Source: Bacillota bacterium (GTDB lineage: Bacteria; Bacillota_A; Clostridia; Clostridiales; Clostridiaceae). From it: a stretch of 12,483 nucleotides of DNA. The stretch covers positions 1 to 12,483 of the forward strand of contig JAKBFR010000064.1 of assembly GCA_021837545.1 (NCBI GenBank), read 5' to 3'. The position numbers and the translations under genes were made by a program. How positions within the stretch are numbered: position 1 is the stretch's first letter; each line of letters begins with the position of its first letter. Positions 6,785 through 12,483 of the stretch are shown piece by piece. The notes beneath the pieces are model-generated. The model was given only the letters and a program-made list of their open reading frames with translations. It was not told the DNA's origin and ran no database searches.

Positions 6785-8050
6785 TTATTCTATATTCTCC
6801 ATTTTTTTTGCAAAGTCTTCTGGACTTATTTGTCCCTTAAATAATTGATGTACTAATTCTTTATATACATCTCCCTTTTCTTCACCTAAGTAAATATCCT
6901 GATTTAACATATATGATGCATCACCTGCTATCTTTTCTAATTCCTCGGAAAGATTATTTATTTTATTTTTATCATCATTATACTTCCAAGCTGGTAATCC
7001 TGACCCAAATTGAAAATACTTTTTTGATAAAGTTTCAGATATGAATTTTGCTGCATCAACAGCCTCTTTTTTATATTTTGAATTATTACTTACCATCAAA
7101 TATTCTACTGCTCCACCCACGAATTCTTTATCATTTCCTTGAGCTCCATTTATTATTGGAAATTCCTTAACAATAACGTTATCCTTTACAGAAGGTTCCA
7201 TATTTTTTAATTCTCCTATAAACCAATTCCCTGTATAATACATAGGTATTTCTCCTTGTTTGAATAGAATTTCAGATTCATCTCTTGTAAGTTCCAAATT
7301 CGACTCATTGAAGGCTTTCAGATCTATTAATTCCTTTAATTTATAAGCAGCTTTTAATATTGTATTTTTTTTAGCTGTGCCTGTATGAGCATCATTAAGT
7401 CCACCTAGTCCACCCTCTCGCAATGCTAATATATCGTAATAAAACATTCCAGTCCAAGTGTCTTTTTCCCCCACCAATAAAGGTGTTATACCTTTATTTT
7501 TAAAAGCCTTAACAGCATCTAAAAATTCATCATAGTTATCTGGTATTTTAATATTAGCTTCATTGAAAAGTTTTGTATTACAATAAAATGTTCCAACTGA
7601 TAAATCAATCGGTAATCCATATATATTATCTTTATAAGTTACGTTATTCAGCATTCCATCATTAATTTTATTCTTTGTATCATCATCAAGATATTCATTA
7701 AGGCTTAATACTTTTCCAGATTCTATAAATGGTTTACTAAAACCACCTCCCCAAGAATAAAATATATCCGGTAACTCATTTGTAGCAAAAGCAGTTTTTA
7801 TTTTCGTTTTATATCTTTCATTTTCTACAGTTTCAATCTTAATTTGAACATCAGGATTATTCTTGTTCCATTCTTCTACTGTTTCTTCAACAATTTTTCC
7901 ATTAGCTTCTTTTGACGTTTGCGACCATATATGCCACATTGTTAATGTTATTTTTTCTTTATTACCTATATTATTTTTAGAATTTAAAGAGCAACTATCT
8001 AAATTAATTAAGAGTATTAACATTATAAAAAATGTAAATATTCTTCTCAT
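6785..8050 (-). CDS. Family 1 extracellular solute-binding lipoprotein, likely sensor accessory
   Basis: Predicted 421-residue lipoprotein of the sugar-binding family 1 (MalE/UgpB class). A signal peptide MRRIFTFFIMLILLINLDSC ends in a lipobox with Cys20 (Asp at -2 is less usual). The mature part starts with the typical ITLTMWHIWSQTS, then LPDIFYSWGGGF, IYGLPIDLSVGTFYCNTKLF and GEIPMYYTGNWF, all standard for the fold. I prefer the ATG at 8048-8050, which has AGGAGG (8058-8063) 7 bases upstream; a longer TTG-started form would place that site inside the gene. No permease or ATPase genes flank it. Instead it is coupled to a sensor kinase and response regulator, so by analogy with clostridial binding-protein/kinase systems such as XylFII-LytS it probably presents ligand to the kinase. 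Transport with a distant permease remains possible. The ligand is probably an oligosaccharide, but this is inference. Confidence 0.88.
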   Translation of the reverse strand: MRRIFTFFIMLILLINLDSCSLNSKNNIGNKEKITLTMWHIWSQTSKEANGKIVEETVEEWNKNNPDVQIKIETVENERYKTKIKTAFATNELPDIFYSWGGGFSKPFIESGKVLSLNEYLDDDTKNKINDGMLNNVTYKDNIYGLPIDLSVGTFYCNTKLFNEANIKIPDNYDEFLDAVKAFKNKGITPLLVGEKDTWTGMFYYDILALREGGLGGLNDAHTGTAKKNTILKAAYKLKELIDLKAFNESNLELTRDESEILFKQGEIPMYYTGNWFIGELKNMEPSVKDNVIVKEFPIINGAQGNDKEFVGGAVEYLMVSNNSKYKKEAVDAAKFISETLSKKYFQFGSGLPAWKYNDDKNKINNLSEELEKIAGDASYMLNQDIYLGEEKGDVYKELVHQLFKGQISPEDFAKKMENIE

Positions 8051-8057
8051 AATCATC

Positions 8058-8063
8058 CCTCCT
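8058..8063 (-). promoter_or_regulatory. Ribosome binding site fixing the solute-binding protein start
   Basis: A perfect AGGAGG on the minus strand is 7 bases from ATG 8048-8050 but only 1 base from the in-frame ATG 8054-8056, and inside any TTG start at 8066-8068. The spacing selects the ATG at 8050. Confidence 0.75.
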
Positions 8064-8100
8064 AGCAAATACTAGTGCTTAATCATTTACAGAGTTAATC

Positions 8101-8120
8101 AAGTATTCATCAATATACTT
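8101..8120. promoter_or_regulatory. Short inverted repeat upstream of the sensory operon
   Basis: AAGTAT (8101-8106) and ATACTT (8115-8120) are 6-bp inverted arms with an 8-base centre, about 50 bases before the solute-binding protein start. It could be a regulator site in the operon promoter region. No clear -35/-10 pair was found here, only a GATAAT-like -10 with a weak -35, so the assignment is tentative. Confidence 0.25.
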
Positions 8121-8151
8121 ATTATCTTTTAAATTAAATGATTTATCTGAT

Positions 8152-8206
8152 GTCTAGCCGCTGTAACACTCCCACTTCTATAAGTGGGAGATAACAGCGG
8201 CTAGAC
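8152..8206. repeat. Long bipartite hairpin (13-bp outer and 9-bp inner stem)
   Basis: GTCTAGCCGCTGT (8152-8164) pairs perfectly with ACAGCGGCTAGAC (8194-8206). Inside it, CTCCCACTT (8169-8177) pairs perfectly with AAGTGGGAG (8182-8190) around the 4-base loop CTAT. The stems are separated by a small internal loop (AACA against ATA). Twenty-two perfect pairs in 55 bases is far beyond chance in this AT-rich DNA. Confidence 0.9.
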
Positions 8207-8225
8207 CCTAGATAAGTTCAACTAA

Positions 8226-8257
8226 GATTCAGATGGGGATCAAACCCCACCTGAATC
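8226..8257. repeat. Second hairpin with GGGG/CCCC stem
   Basis: GATTCAG (8226-8232) pairs with CTGAATC (8251-8257), and TGGGG (8234-8238) with CCCCA (8245-8249), around a 6-base loop. The only interruption, 8233 against 8250, is an A-C mismatch if the plus strand is transcribed but a G-U wobble if the minus strand is, so the RNA form is better on the minus strand. A small third hairpin, TCAAGT-TTC-ACTTGA, follows at 8256-8270. Confidence 0.85.
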
Positions 8258-8280
8258 AAGTTTCACTTGATATTCCTTAA

Positions 8281-10029
8281 CTAAATATTAAACTTGTTAA
8301 CTATTTCATTTAAGTTTAAAGCTAATTCGCTCTGGTTTTCTGCATTAATGGCAATCTGTTCTACTTCATAAGTTACTTCATTTATACTACTTAATATATT
8401 TCCAGAATTATTTTGAGATTGCTCTATATTAACTATAAAGTTTTTCATTGTATCGCTTACTTTATTCACATTCATATTTATTTCTTCAACCATAGTAGCA
8501 ATTTTCTCAGACATTGTATTAATAAACTTAGCATCACTTTCATAACTTTTACTAGATTCTATCATAAATTCATAATCTCCATTTACATCTTTTTCTATAT
8601 ACTGTAAAATACCTTTTGAATTTTCTGACAAATAATCAAATACACTTTTTATTTCCTCTACAATTTGATGAATACCGCTTACTGTAGATATGGATTCCTC
8701 TGCTAGCTTTCCAACTTCATCTGCAACAACAGAAAAGCCTCTACCAGCTTGCCCTGCTCTGGCAGCCTCTATACTTGCATTTAATGCTAAAAGATTTGTT
8801 TGTGATGCAATATTAACTATAGATCCTGTCAAGTTCTGTATTTCCTTAACTATTTTTCCTCTTTCTATAGCTTCCTTAATTTTTTCATTCTTTTCTTCAT
8901 ATATCCTTTTTGATGCTTGTCTAGATGCTTGACTCTTTTCCATAATATAATTAGATTTAGCTTTTATATCTATGGATTTTTCAACTTCTTTACTCACTAT
9001 TTCAGCTAAATTATTTATATTGGTATCAATTTTTTGAATCTATGAAACAAATTTTTCAGTTGAGGCATTTGATTGCTGTGCTCCCATAGCTATTTCATTT
9101 GTTGATTCATTTATATAAAAAAGTTTAGAGCTTATTTCTTGAACGGATGCTGCTAACTCTTCAGATGAAGCAGATAATTCAGTTGAATTATCTAAAATTA
9201 TCTTTATAAGTTTTTTTATATTTTTCAAAGCAGTATTAAGGGCAATTCCAGTCTGTGCAAACTCGTCTTTTCCAGCAATTATTATTTCTTCTGAAAAGTT
9301 ATATTGTGCGAGATTGTTAGCATAATCTTTAATTTTATTTAATGGTATCAATATATTTCTTGTCATAGAAAAACCTAGCACTAACGTAAAAACTAATCCT
9401 ATTATTATAAACGTTGTTATTTCTATCTGAACATTTTTATGTAAATTTATGTTATTATTATTTTCCTCTTTAGCATTAAATGAACTGTAATCTATTAATT
9501 TAGTTAATGATGCCACTACCTTGCTTCGTGATACCTCTAAATTTTTATACTCTGTCAAATCTGTATCATATTTATTTGTATTAATAAATTGTAACATATT
9601 ATTGCTTTTTTCTTTATATCTTTCATAATTTTCATTAAAGTTAGAAAGTTCTTTTTTTTGATAATCATCTAAATTTAATTCAGAATACTTTTCTATGAGT
9701 AAATCTCCTTGTTCAAAGCTACTTGAAACATCAGCATTCAATTTTTTTATCATTAATTCATCTTTTTCATAACTTAAGCTTAATATACTATTATTTATTG
9801 TCAATGAGTTTTCATTTATTTTGTGTAAAATATCTACGGATGTGAACTCAGTATCATACATAATATTTGACGCAATATTAATTTTTTCTAAACTTCTTAA
9901 CCCTATATTTCCTACCAATGCAATAATTATAAATAATAATGCATACGAAAATGTTAATCTCTTTCCCACCTTAAAATTATTCCAAAATGTTAATCTTTTT
10001 CTCGTCTTAAAATTACTCCAAAATCTCAT
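8281..10029 (-). pseudogene. Methyl-accepting chemotaxis protein interrupted by an in-frame TAG codon
   Basis: A transmembrane chemoreceptor that would relay ligand binding to CheA/CheW. The reading frame is continuous from ATG 10027-10029 to TAG 8281-8283 (582 sense codons) except for one TAG at 9040-9042, codon 330. The N-terminal part has TM1 (about 27-46), a four-helix-bundle-like extracellular domain (about 47-202), TM2 (about 203-224) and a HAMP domain (about 225-277). The C-terminal part carries the signalling tip [20 protein letters not shown] and [18 protein letters not shown]. The stop falls in the first part of the cytoplasmic coiled coil, so normal termination leaves a sensor with no signalling tip. 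The distal 14 codons before the next GTG (8997) still read as helical MCP sequence, and that GTG has no ribosome site, so the 3' half is probably not made separately. The N-terminus also contains a tandem duplication. AGGAGG lies 9 bases before the start. Alternatives are sequencing error or readthrough. Confidence 0.85.
9952..10023 (-). repeat. 36-bp tandem duplication at the chemoreceptor 5' end
   Basis: Two adjacent imperfect 36-bp copies (9988-10023 and 9952-9987) encode FWSNFKTRKRLT and FWNNFKVGKRLT, residues 3-14 and 15-26, just before TM1. Chemoreceptors normally have one such short basic amphipathic segment before the first membrane helix. The copies differ at a few positions, so the duplication is not brand new. 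Confidence 0.85.
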
Positions 10030-10451
10030 ACTTTAAAACCTCCTATAAAAATCTGCTTCCTAAACTATGTATTTCCTATAATTCTCAAAATTATTGAAAA
10101 ATTGGGCTTTATTATAATTATATAATAAAGTTTAGGGACTTGATTTCATCTACTCTTTAGACATTCACTCGCTCTTACCATTGGAAATACTTGTTTAAGC
10201 AAAATTCAAATTATTCACATCGTAATATTACATATAAATGCTTAATTAGATAATAGTAAAAAGGGCAATCCAGTAAAAATATACTACAGTAGACCATCTT
10301 AGACCTGAATATGTAAAACAAAGTAACTTTCTTTATATCACATACCAAATAAATGTTGCCATTTACTATTCTAATACTTCTATACTACTAGAGACATATT
10401 AAACATCTGAATTAACCCTTTTTAATTTTGAATTTTATTTATATTTAATTA
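10030..10451 (-). other. Intergenic region between the binding-protein gene and the chemoreceptor gene
   Basis: This 422-base gap has no supportable gene in any frame. It contains the chemoreceptor ribosome site AGGAGG (10039-10044) and an AT-rich hairpin, CTTTATTAT (10107-10115) with ATAATAAAG (10122-10130); on the minus strand this is followed by CCCAATTTTT, which could be a weak terminator or simply TATAAT-rich promoter DNA. No convincing -35/-10 pair, sigma-D promoter, sigma-54 promoter or cyclic-di-GMP riboswitch motif was found. The stretch 10255-10350 is less AT-biased than its surroundings and unexplained. Confidence 0.5.
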
Positions 10452-11477
10452 TTATTTTGTTTCAGTTGTAAATTGTTTTTGTTTTTCTTTTCCGTAGTCA
10501 ACAATTTTATCTGAAGTTACCCATTGAACTGGCACTGGATAAACGTCATCTACTTTTTCACCTTTTATTTTCTTATCTAATGTATCTATTATTGTTTTTC
10601 CAATTGCATAAGAATCTTGGTCAACAATACCAGATATTAAATTGTTGCTTATACCATTTTCCCAAGTTGGAGTATAGTCAAAACCAAAGTGATATATGCT
10701 TCCAGCCTTACCTTGAGATTTTATAGCTTCCATTACACCTGTATCTGGACCTTCTGATCCTAATGAGAATACAGCCACCATATCTGGATTTGAAGTTATT
10801 TGACCTTCTAATTGTCTTTTTGATTCTGCCGATTGATCATTATCTTGAATTGGCTCTAACCATTGGAAATTCTTAGCATCTGCTCCCATAACTTTTTCAA
10901 AACCAGCTTTTATTCCCTCTTGTCTATATGTCATGGTTGTTTGAGTTAAATTTACAGCTGCTAATGCAATTTTACCTTTTGTAATACCTTTTTCTTTTAA
11001 AGCTTTAGCACCATTTTCTCCAAGTTGCCCTCCTGCTAACTTATTATCTGTTCCTATATAAGATGTTCTATTTTCTTTTGTCTTTACATCTGCATCAAAA
11101 GTTACTACTGGAATCGCTTTATCGTTTGCTTCTTTAACCTTCTTATCAAACATATCTGGGTCCATTGGAGCAATTGCTATTCCTGCCGCTTTATTTTTTA
11201 TAGCTTCATCTAGAAAACCTATATGTTTTTCATTCTTTTGTGTTTCATTTGGTGGTGATGTTTTAACTATTAAGTCATATCCTAATGCCTTAGCCTCATC
11301 TTCAGCCGCCTTCTTCATAGGAGACCAATAAGCTCCTGTATCAACTATTGGGATAAAGTAAATAACCTTTTTTCCACTTGTACTTGCTGTTCCCTCTGTT
11401 TTTGTCTTTGTTCCACATCCTGCTAAGCTACCAACAATAACTACTGTTGATAATAACGCAATAATTTTCTTCTTCAT
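10452..11477 (-). CDS. Ribose-type ABC transporter substrate-binding lipoprotein
   Basis: Predicted 341-residue sugar-binding lipoprotein of the periplasmic-binding-protein 4 (RbsB/XylF-like) class. The signal peptide MKKKIIALLSTVVIVGSLAGC has lipobox LAGC with Cys21, followed by a Thr/Ser/Lys linker. The mature domain starts KVIYFIPIVDTGAYWSPMKKAAEDEAKALGYDL, then AAGIAIAPMDPDMF, IPVVTFDAD and TSYIGTDNKLAGGQLGENGAKAL, all typical of this fold. The pentose, hexose or other ligand cannot be assigned. The start is the ATG at 11475-11477, with AAAGGGG (11487-11493) 9 bases upstream; a longer form from 11504 would place that site inside the gene. It follows the permease gene on the same strand with a 130-base gap that contains a stem-loop. 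This is the usual arrangement of a ribose-type importer, the ATPase presumably lying beyond the right edge. Confidence 0.92.
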   Translation of the reverse strand: MKKKIIALLSTVVIVGSLAGCGTKTKTEGTASTSGKKVIYFIPIVDTGAYWSPMKKAAEDEAKALGYDLIVKTSPPNETQKNEKHIGFLDEAIKNKAAGIAIAPMDPDMFDKKVKEANDKAIPVVTFDADVKTKENRTSYIGTDNKLAGGQLGENGAKALKEKGITKGKIALAAVNLTQTTMTYRQEGIKAGFEKVMGADAKNFQWLEPIQDNDQSAESKRQLEGQITSNPDMVAVFSLGSEGPDTGVMEAIKSQGKAGSIYHFGFDYTPTWENGISNNLISGIVDQDSYAIGKTIIDTLDKKIKGEKVDDVYPVPVQWVTSDKIVDYGKEKQKQFTTETK

Positions 11478-11539
11478 AAAATTTTTCCCCTTTCGTAATT
11501 TCAATATTTCATATGTGTTGTTATATTTTATAAAGCTTT

Positions 11540-11584
11540 ATTCAGTAAATTCTTAAATTATTAACCACGTAAAATCTACTGAAT
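11540..11584. repeat. Stem-loop between permease and binding-protein genes
   Basis: ATTCAGTA (11540-11547) pairs perfectly with TACTGAAT (11577-11584), extended beyond one mismatch by AT pairs; the palindrome TAAAGCTTTA (11531-11540) directly adjoins it. It sits between the permease stop and the ribosome site of the binding-protein gene. It could mark an mRNA processing or stability point that lets the binding protein be made in excess, which is common in ABC operons. It has no U-run, so it is not a clear terminator. Confidence 0.45.
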
Positions 11585-11607
11585 TAAGCCTAAATAACAC
11601 TTTTAAA

Positions 11608-12483
11608 TTAACCTTTTTTATTAAATAAACTTCCTTTTCTATAGAAATCCACAATTATAGCAAGTACAATAACAGCTCCTGTTACAGCTTGTTGTAAGAA
11701 TGAGTTGATTCCTAATATAGCTAATCCACTTTGGAACACTTGTATAGTAAATATTCCAACCATAGCTCCTCCGATAGTTCCTACTCCTCCACCAAATTGG
11801 ACTCCACCCATAATTGCCCCTGCCATTGCAAACAAATCTGGACCATTTATTTCACTTGGAGCACCAACATTTATACTTGACATTAATAGGATTCCAGCTA
11901 TTGCAGCTAAAACTCCTTCAATTGCATACACTTTTACAACATGTTTATTTACATTTATTCCTGATAATCTTCCTGCTTCTTTGTTTGATCCAACTACATA
12001 GCAATATCTACCAAATCTTGTGTTTTTCATTAAATAAGCCATGACTATAACTATTATGATAAATACTATAGTGTTAGTATGTATTATTGATATACCAGCT
12101 TCTGTGTTAGAAAGATTGTAAAACCAGTCTGGAACTCCTTTAATATAAATTCCATTTGTGAAAAATAGTATTAATCCTCTTATTAGATAGCTTGTACCCA
12201 TCGTAAGTATAAAAGATTCTAATTTAAATTTTGTAATCAGTATTCCATTGAATACTCCCCAAAGTCCACCTACCAATAATCCAGCAAGTAAAGAAACTGG
12301 CATACTAACTCCCTTTACAGCTAAATAAGCTACTGTACATCCTGAAAATGCAGCTATTGCACCTATTGAAAGATCAACGCCTCCAGTTACTATTACCATG
12401 GTAATGGCAACAGTCATAATTCCTACAGTAGGAATTTGCCTAAAGAAATTCGAAGCATTTGCTACTCCTAAAAAGTCAGAACT
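11608..12483 (-). CDS. Ribose-type ABC transporter permease (runs off right edge)
   Basis: Integral membrane permease of the BPD_transp_2 (RbsC/XylH-like) family. 291 codons are visible up to the stop at 11608, and the frame stays open to the window edge, so roughly the first 30 residues are missing (family length about 320). Visible marks are MVIVTGGVDLSIGA near the start, several hydrophobic helices, the cytoplasmic coupling motif VVGSNKEAGRLSGINV, and the glycine-rich AMAGAIMGGVQFGGGVGTIGGAMVG region close to the C-terminus. An ATG at 12415-12417 is internal: the codons before it (IPTVGI) continue the conserved family sequence. It forms the channel used by the binding lipoprotein encoded next. 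The sugar is unknown. The gene probably follows an ATPase gene outside the window. Confidence 0.93.
   Translation of the reverse strand, partial: SSDFLGVANASNFFRQIPTVGIMTVAITMVIVTGGVDLSIGAIAAFSGCTVAYLAVKGVSMPVSLLAGLLVGGLWGVFNGILITKFKLESFILTMGTSYLIRGLILFFTNGIYIKGVPDWFYNLSNTEAGISIIHTNTIVFIIIVIVMAYLMKNTRFGRYCYVVGSNKEAGRLSGINVNKHVVKVYAIEGVLAAIAGILLMSSINVGAPSEINGPDLFAMAGAIMGGVQFGGGVGTIGGAMVGIFTIQVFQSGLAILGINSFLQQAVTGAVIVLAIIVDFYRKGSLFNKKG

Larger units (their letters stand above)
8152..8270. mobile_element. Multi-hairpin element, possible solo IS200/IS605-type end or TnpB-associated RNA remnant
   Basis: A compact, GC-richer block of three consecutive hairpins fills most of the gap between the chemoreceptor stop (8281) and the sensory operon. 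Joined by a short linker with CCTAGATAAGTTCAAC (8207-8222), it ends in ACTTGAT (8265-8271). No U-run follows it on either strand, so it is not an ordinary terminator, and it has no coding potential. The layout (long bipartite hairpin, linker, GGGG/CCCC hairpin at the boundary) resembles what I recall of right ends of IS200/IS605-family elements and IS605-orfB-type RNAs in clostridia, here without any transposase or tnpB gene. That identity is recollection and inference. Alternatives are a small repeated palindromic element, a structured leader of the sensory operon, or a 3' stabiliser of the chemoreceptor mRNA. Confidence 0.45.

Noticed and set aside
8051..8068. TTG start at 8066-8068 for the solute-binding lipoprotein
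   Set aside because: It would place the AGGAGG site inside the coding sequence; ATG 8048-8050 is correctly spaced and gives a cleaner signal peptide.
8152..8270. Ordinary intrinsic terminator for the chemoreceptor gene
   Set aside because: The hairpins are much longer than a terminator, come as three in a row, and no U-run follows on either strand.
8998..9042. Frameshift in the chemoreceptor gene
   Set aside because: The distance between the two halves is a multiple of three and translation continues in frame through the stop, so it is a nonsense codon and not an indel.
8281..10029. Two separate chemotaxis genes (9040-10029 and 8281-8997)
   Set aside because: Both halves are in the same frame, separated by one TAG and 14 codons of continuous MCP sequence. 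The GTG at 8997 has no ribosome site, and each half lacks what the other has. One interrupted gene is the simpler reading.
10030..10451. Cyclic-di-GMP riboswitch upstream of the chemoreceptor gene
   Set aside because: Such riboswitches often precede clostridial MCP genes, but no GEMM-like conserved core was seen on the minus strand.
11478..11504. Longer start at 11504 for the ribose-type binding protein
   Set aside because: The extra residues MKLRKGKNF are encoded by the ribosome site itself; ATG 11475-11477 has AAAGGGG 9 bases upstream.
1..12483. CRISPR array, tRNA or rRNA genes, complete transposase gene
   Set aside because: No regularly spaced direct repeats, no tRNA-like cloverleaf with TTCRANYC, no rRNA segments and no transposase motifs were seen on either strand.

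Overview
The window is very AT-rich and has strong Shine-Dalgarno sites (AGGAGG, AAGGAG, AAGGGG). It encodes typical low-GC Gram-positive products: lipoproteins, a YesM/YesN-type two-component pair and a clostridial-type MscL with a zinc ribbon. The best guess is Clostridium sensu stricto, for example a solventogenic or butyrate-producing relative; this rests on protein character and codon use, not on a database match.

Layout. From 1 to 1740 two housekeeping genes lie on the minus strand: the 5' part of pyruvate carboxylase (pyc, running off the left edge, TTG start) and mscL. From about 1986 to 4004 is a plus-strand unit: a ROK-type repressor-like regulator followed 24 bases later by a PHP-domain phosphoesterase. 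Its promoter is overlaid by a perfect 14-bp palindrome and a second long inverted repeat. From 4169 to 8050 (minus strand) is a tight sensory operon transcribed in the order solute-binding lipoprotein, sensor histidine kinase, AraC-type response regulator. No permease lies next to it, so it looks like a three-component extracellular sugar or solute sensor.

From 8281 to 10029 (minus strand) is a methyl-accepting chemotaxis protein gene interrupted by one in-frame TAG codon; it also carries a 36-bp tandem duplication at its 5' end. Between it and the sensory operon (8152-8270) is a compact set of strong hairpins unlike anything else in the window. They are neither a canonical terminator nor coding, and they resemble a solo IS200/IS605-type end or TnpB-associated RNA remnant. 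From 10452 to the right edge (minus strand) are a ribose-type ABC sugar permease (partial) and its binding lipoprotein, separated by an intergenic stem-loop.

How it fits together. The right two thirds is devoted to sensing and importing small solutes, probably sugars: an ABC importer, a damaged chemoreceptor and a binding-protein/kinase/regulator system that could control a transporter such as the neighbouring one. The ROK/PHP pair is probably a separate, self-regulated metabolic unit of unknown substrate. The least explained items are the hairpin element, the amber codon in the chemoreceptor, and the ROK/PHP operator.
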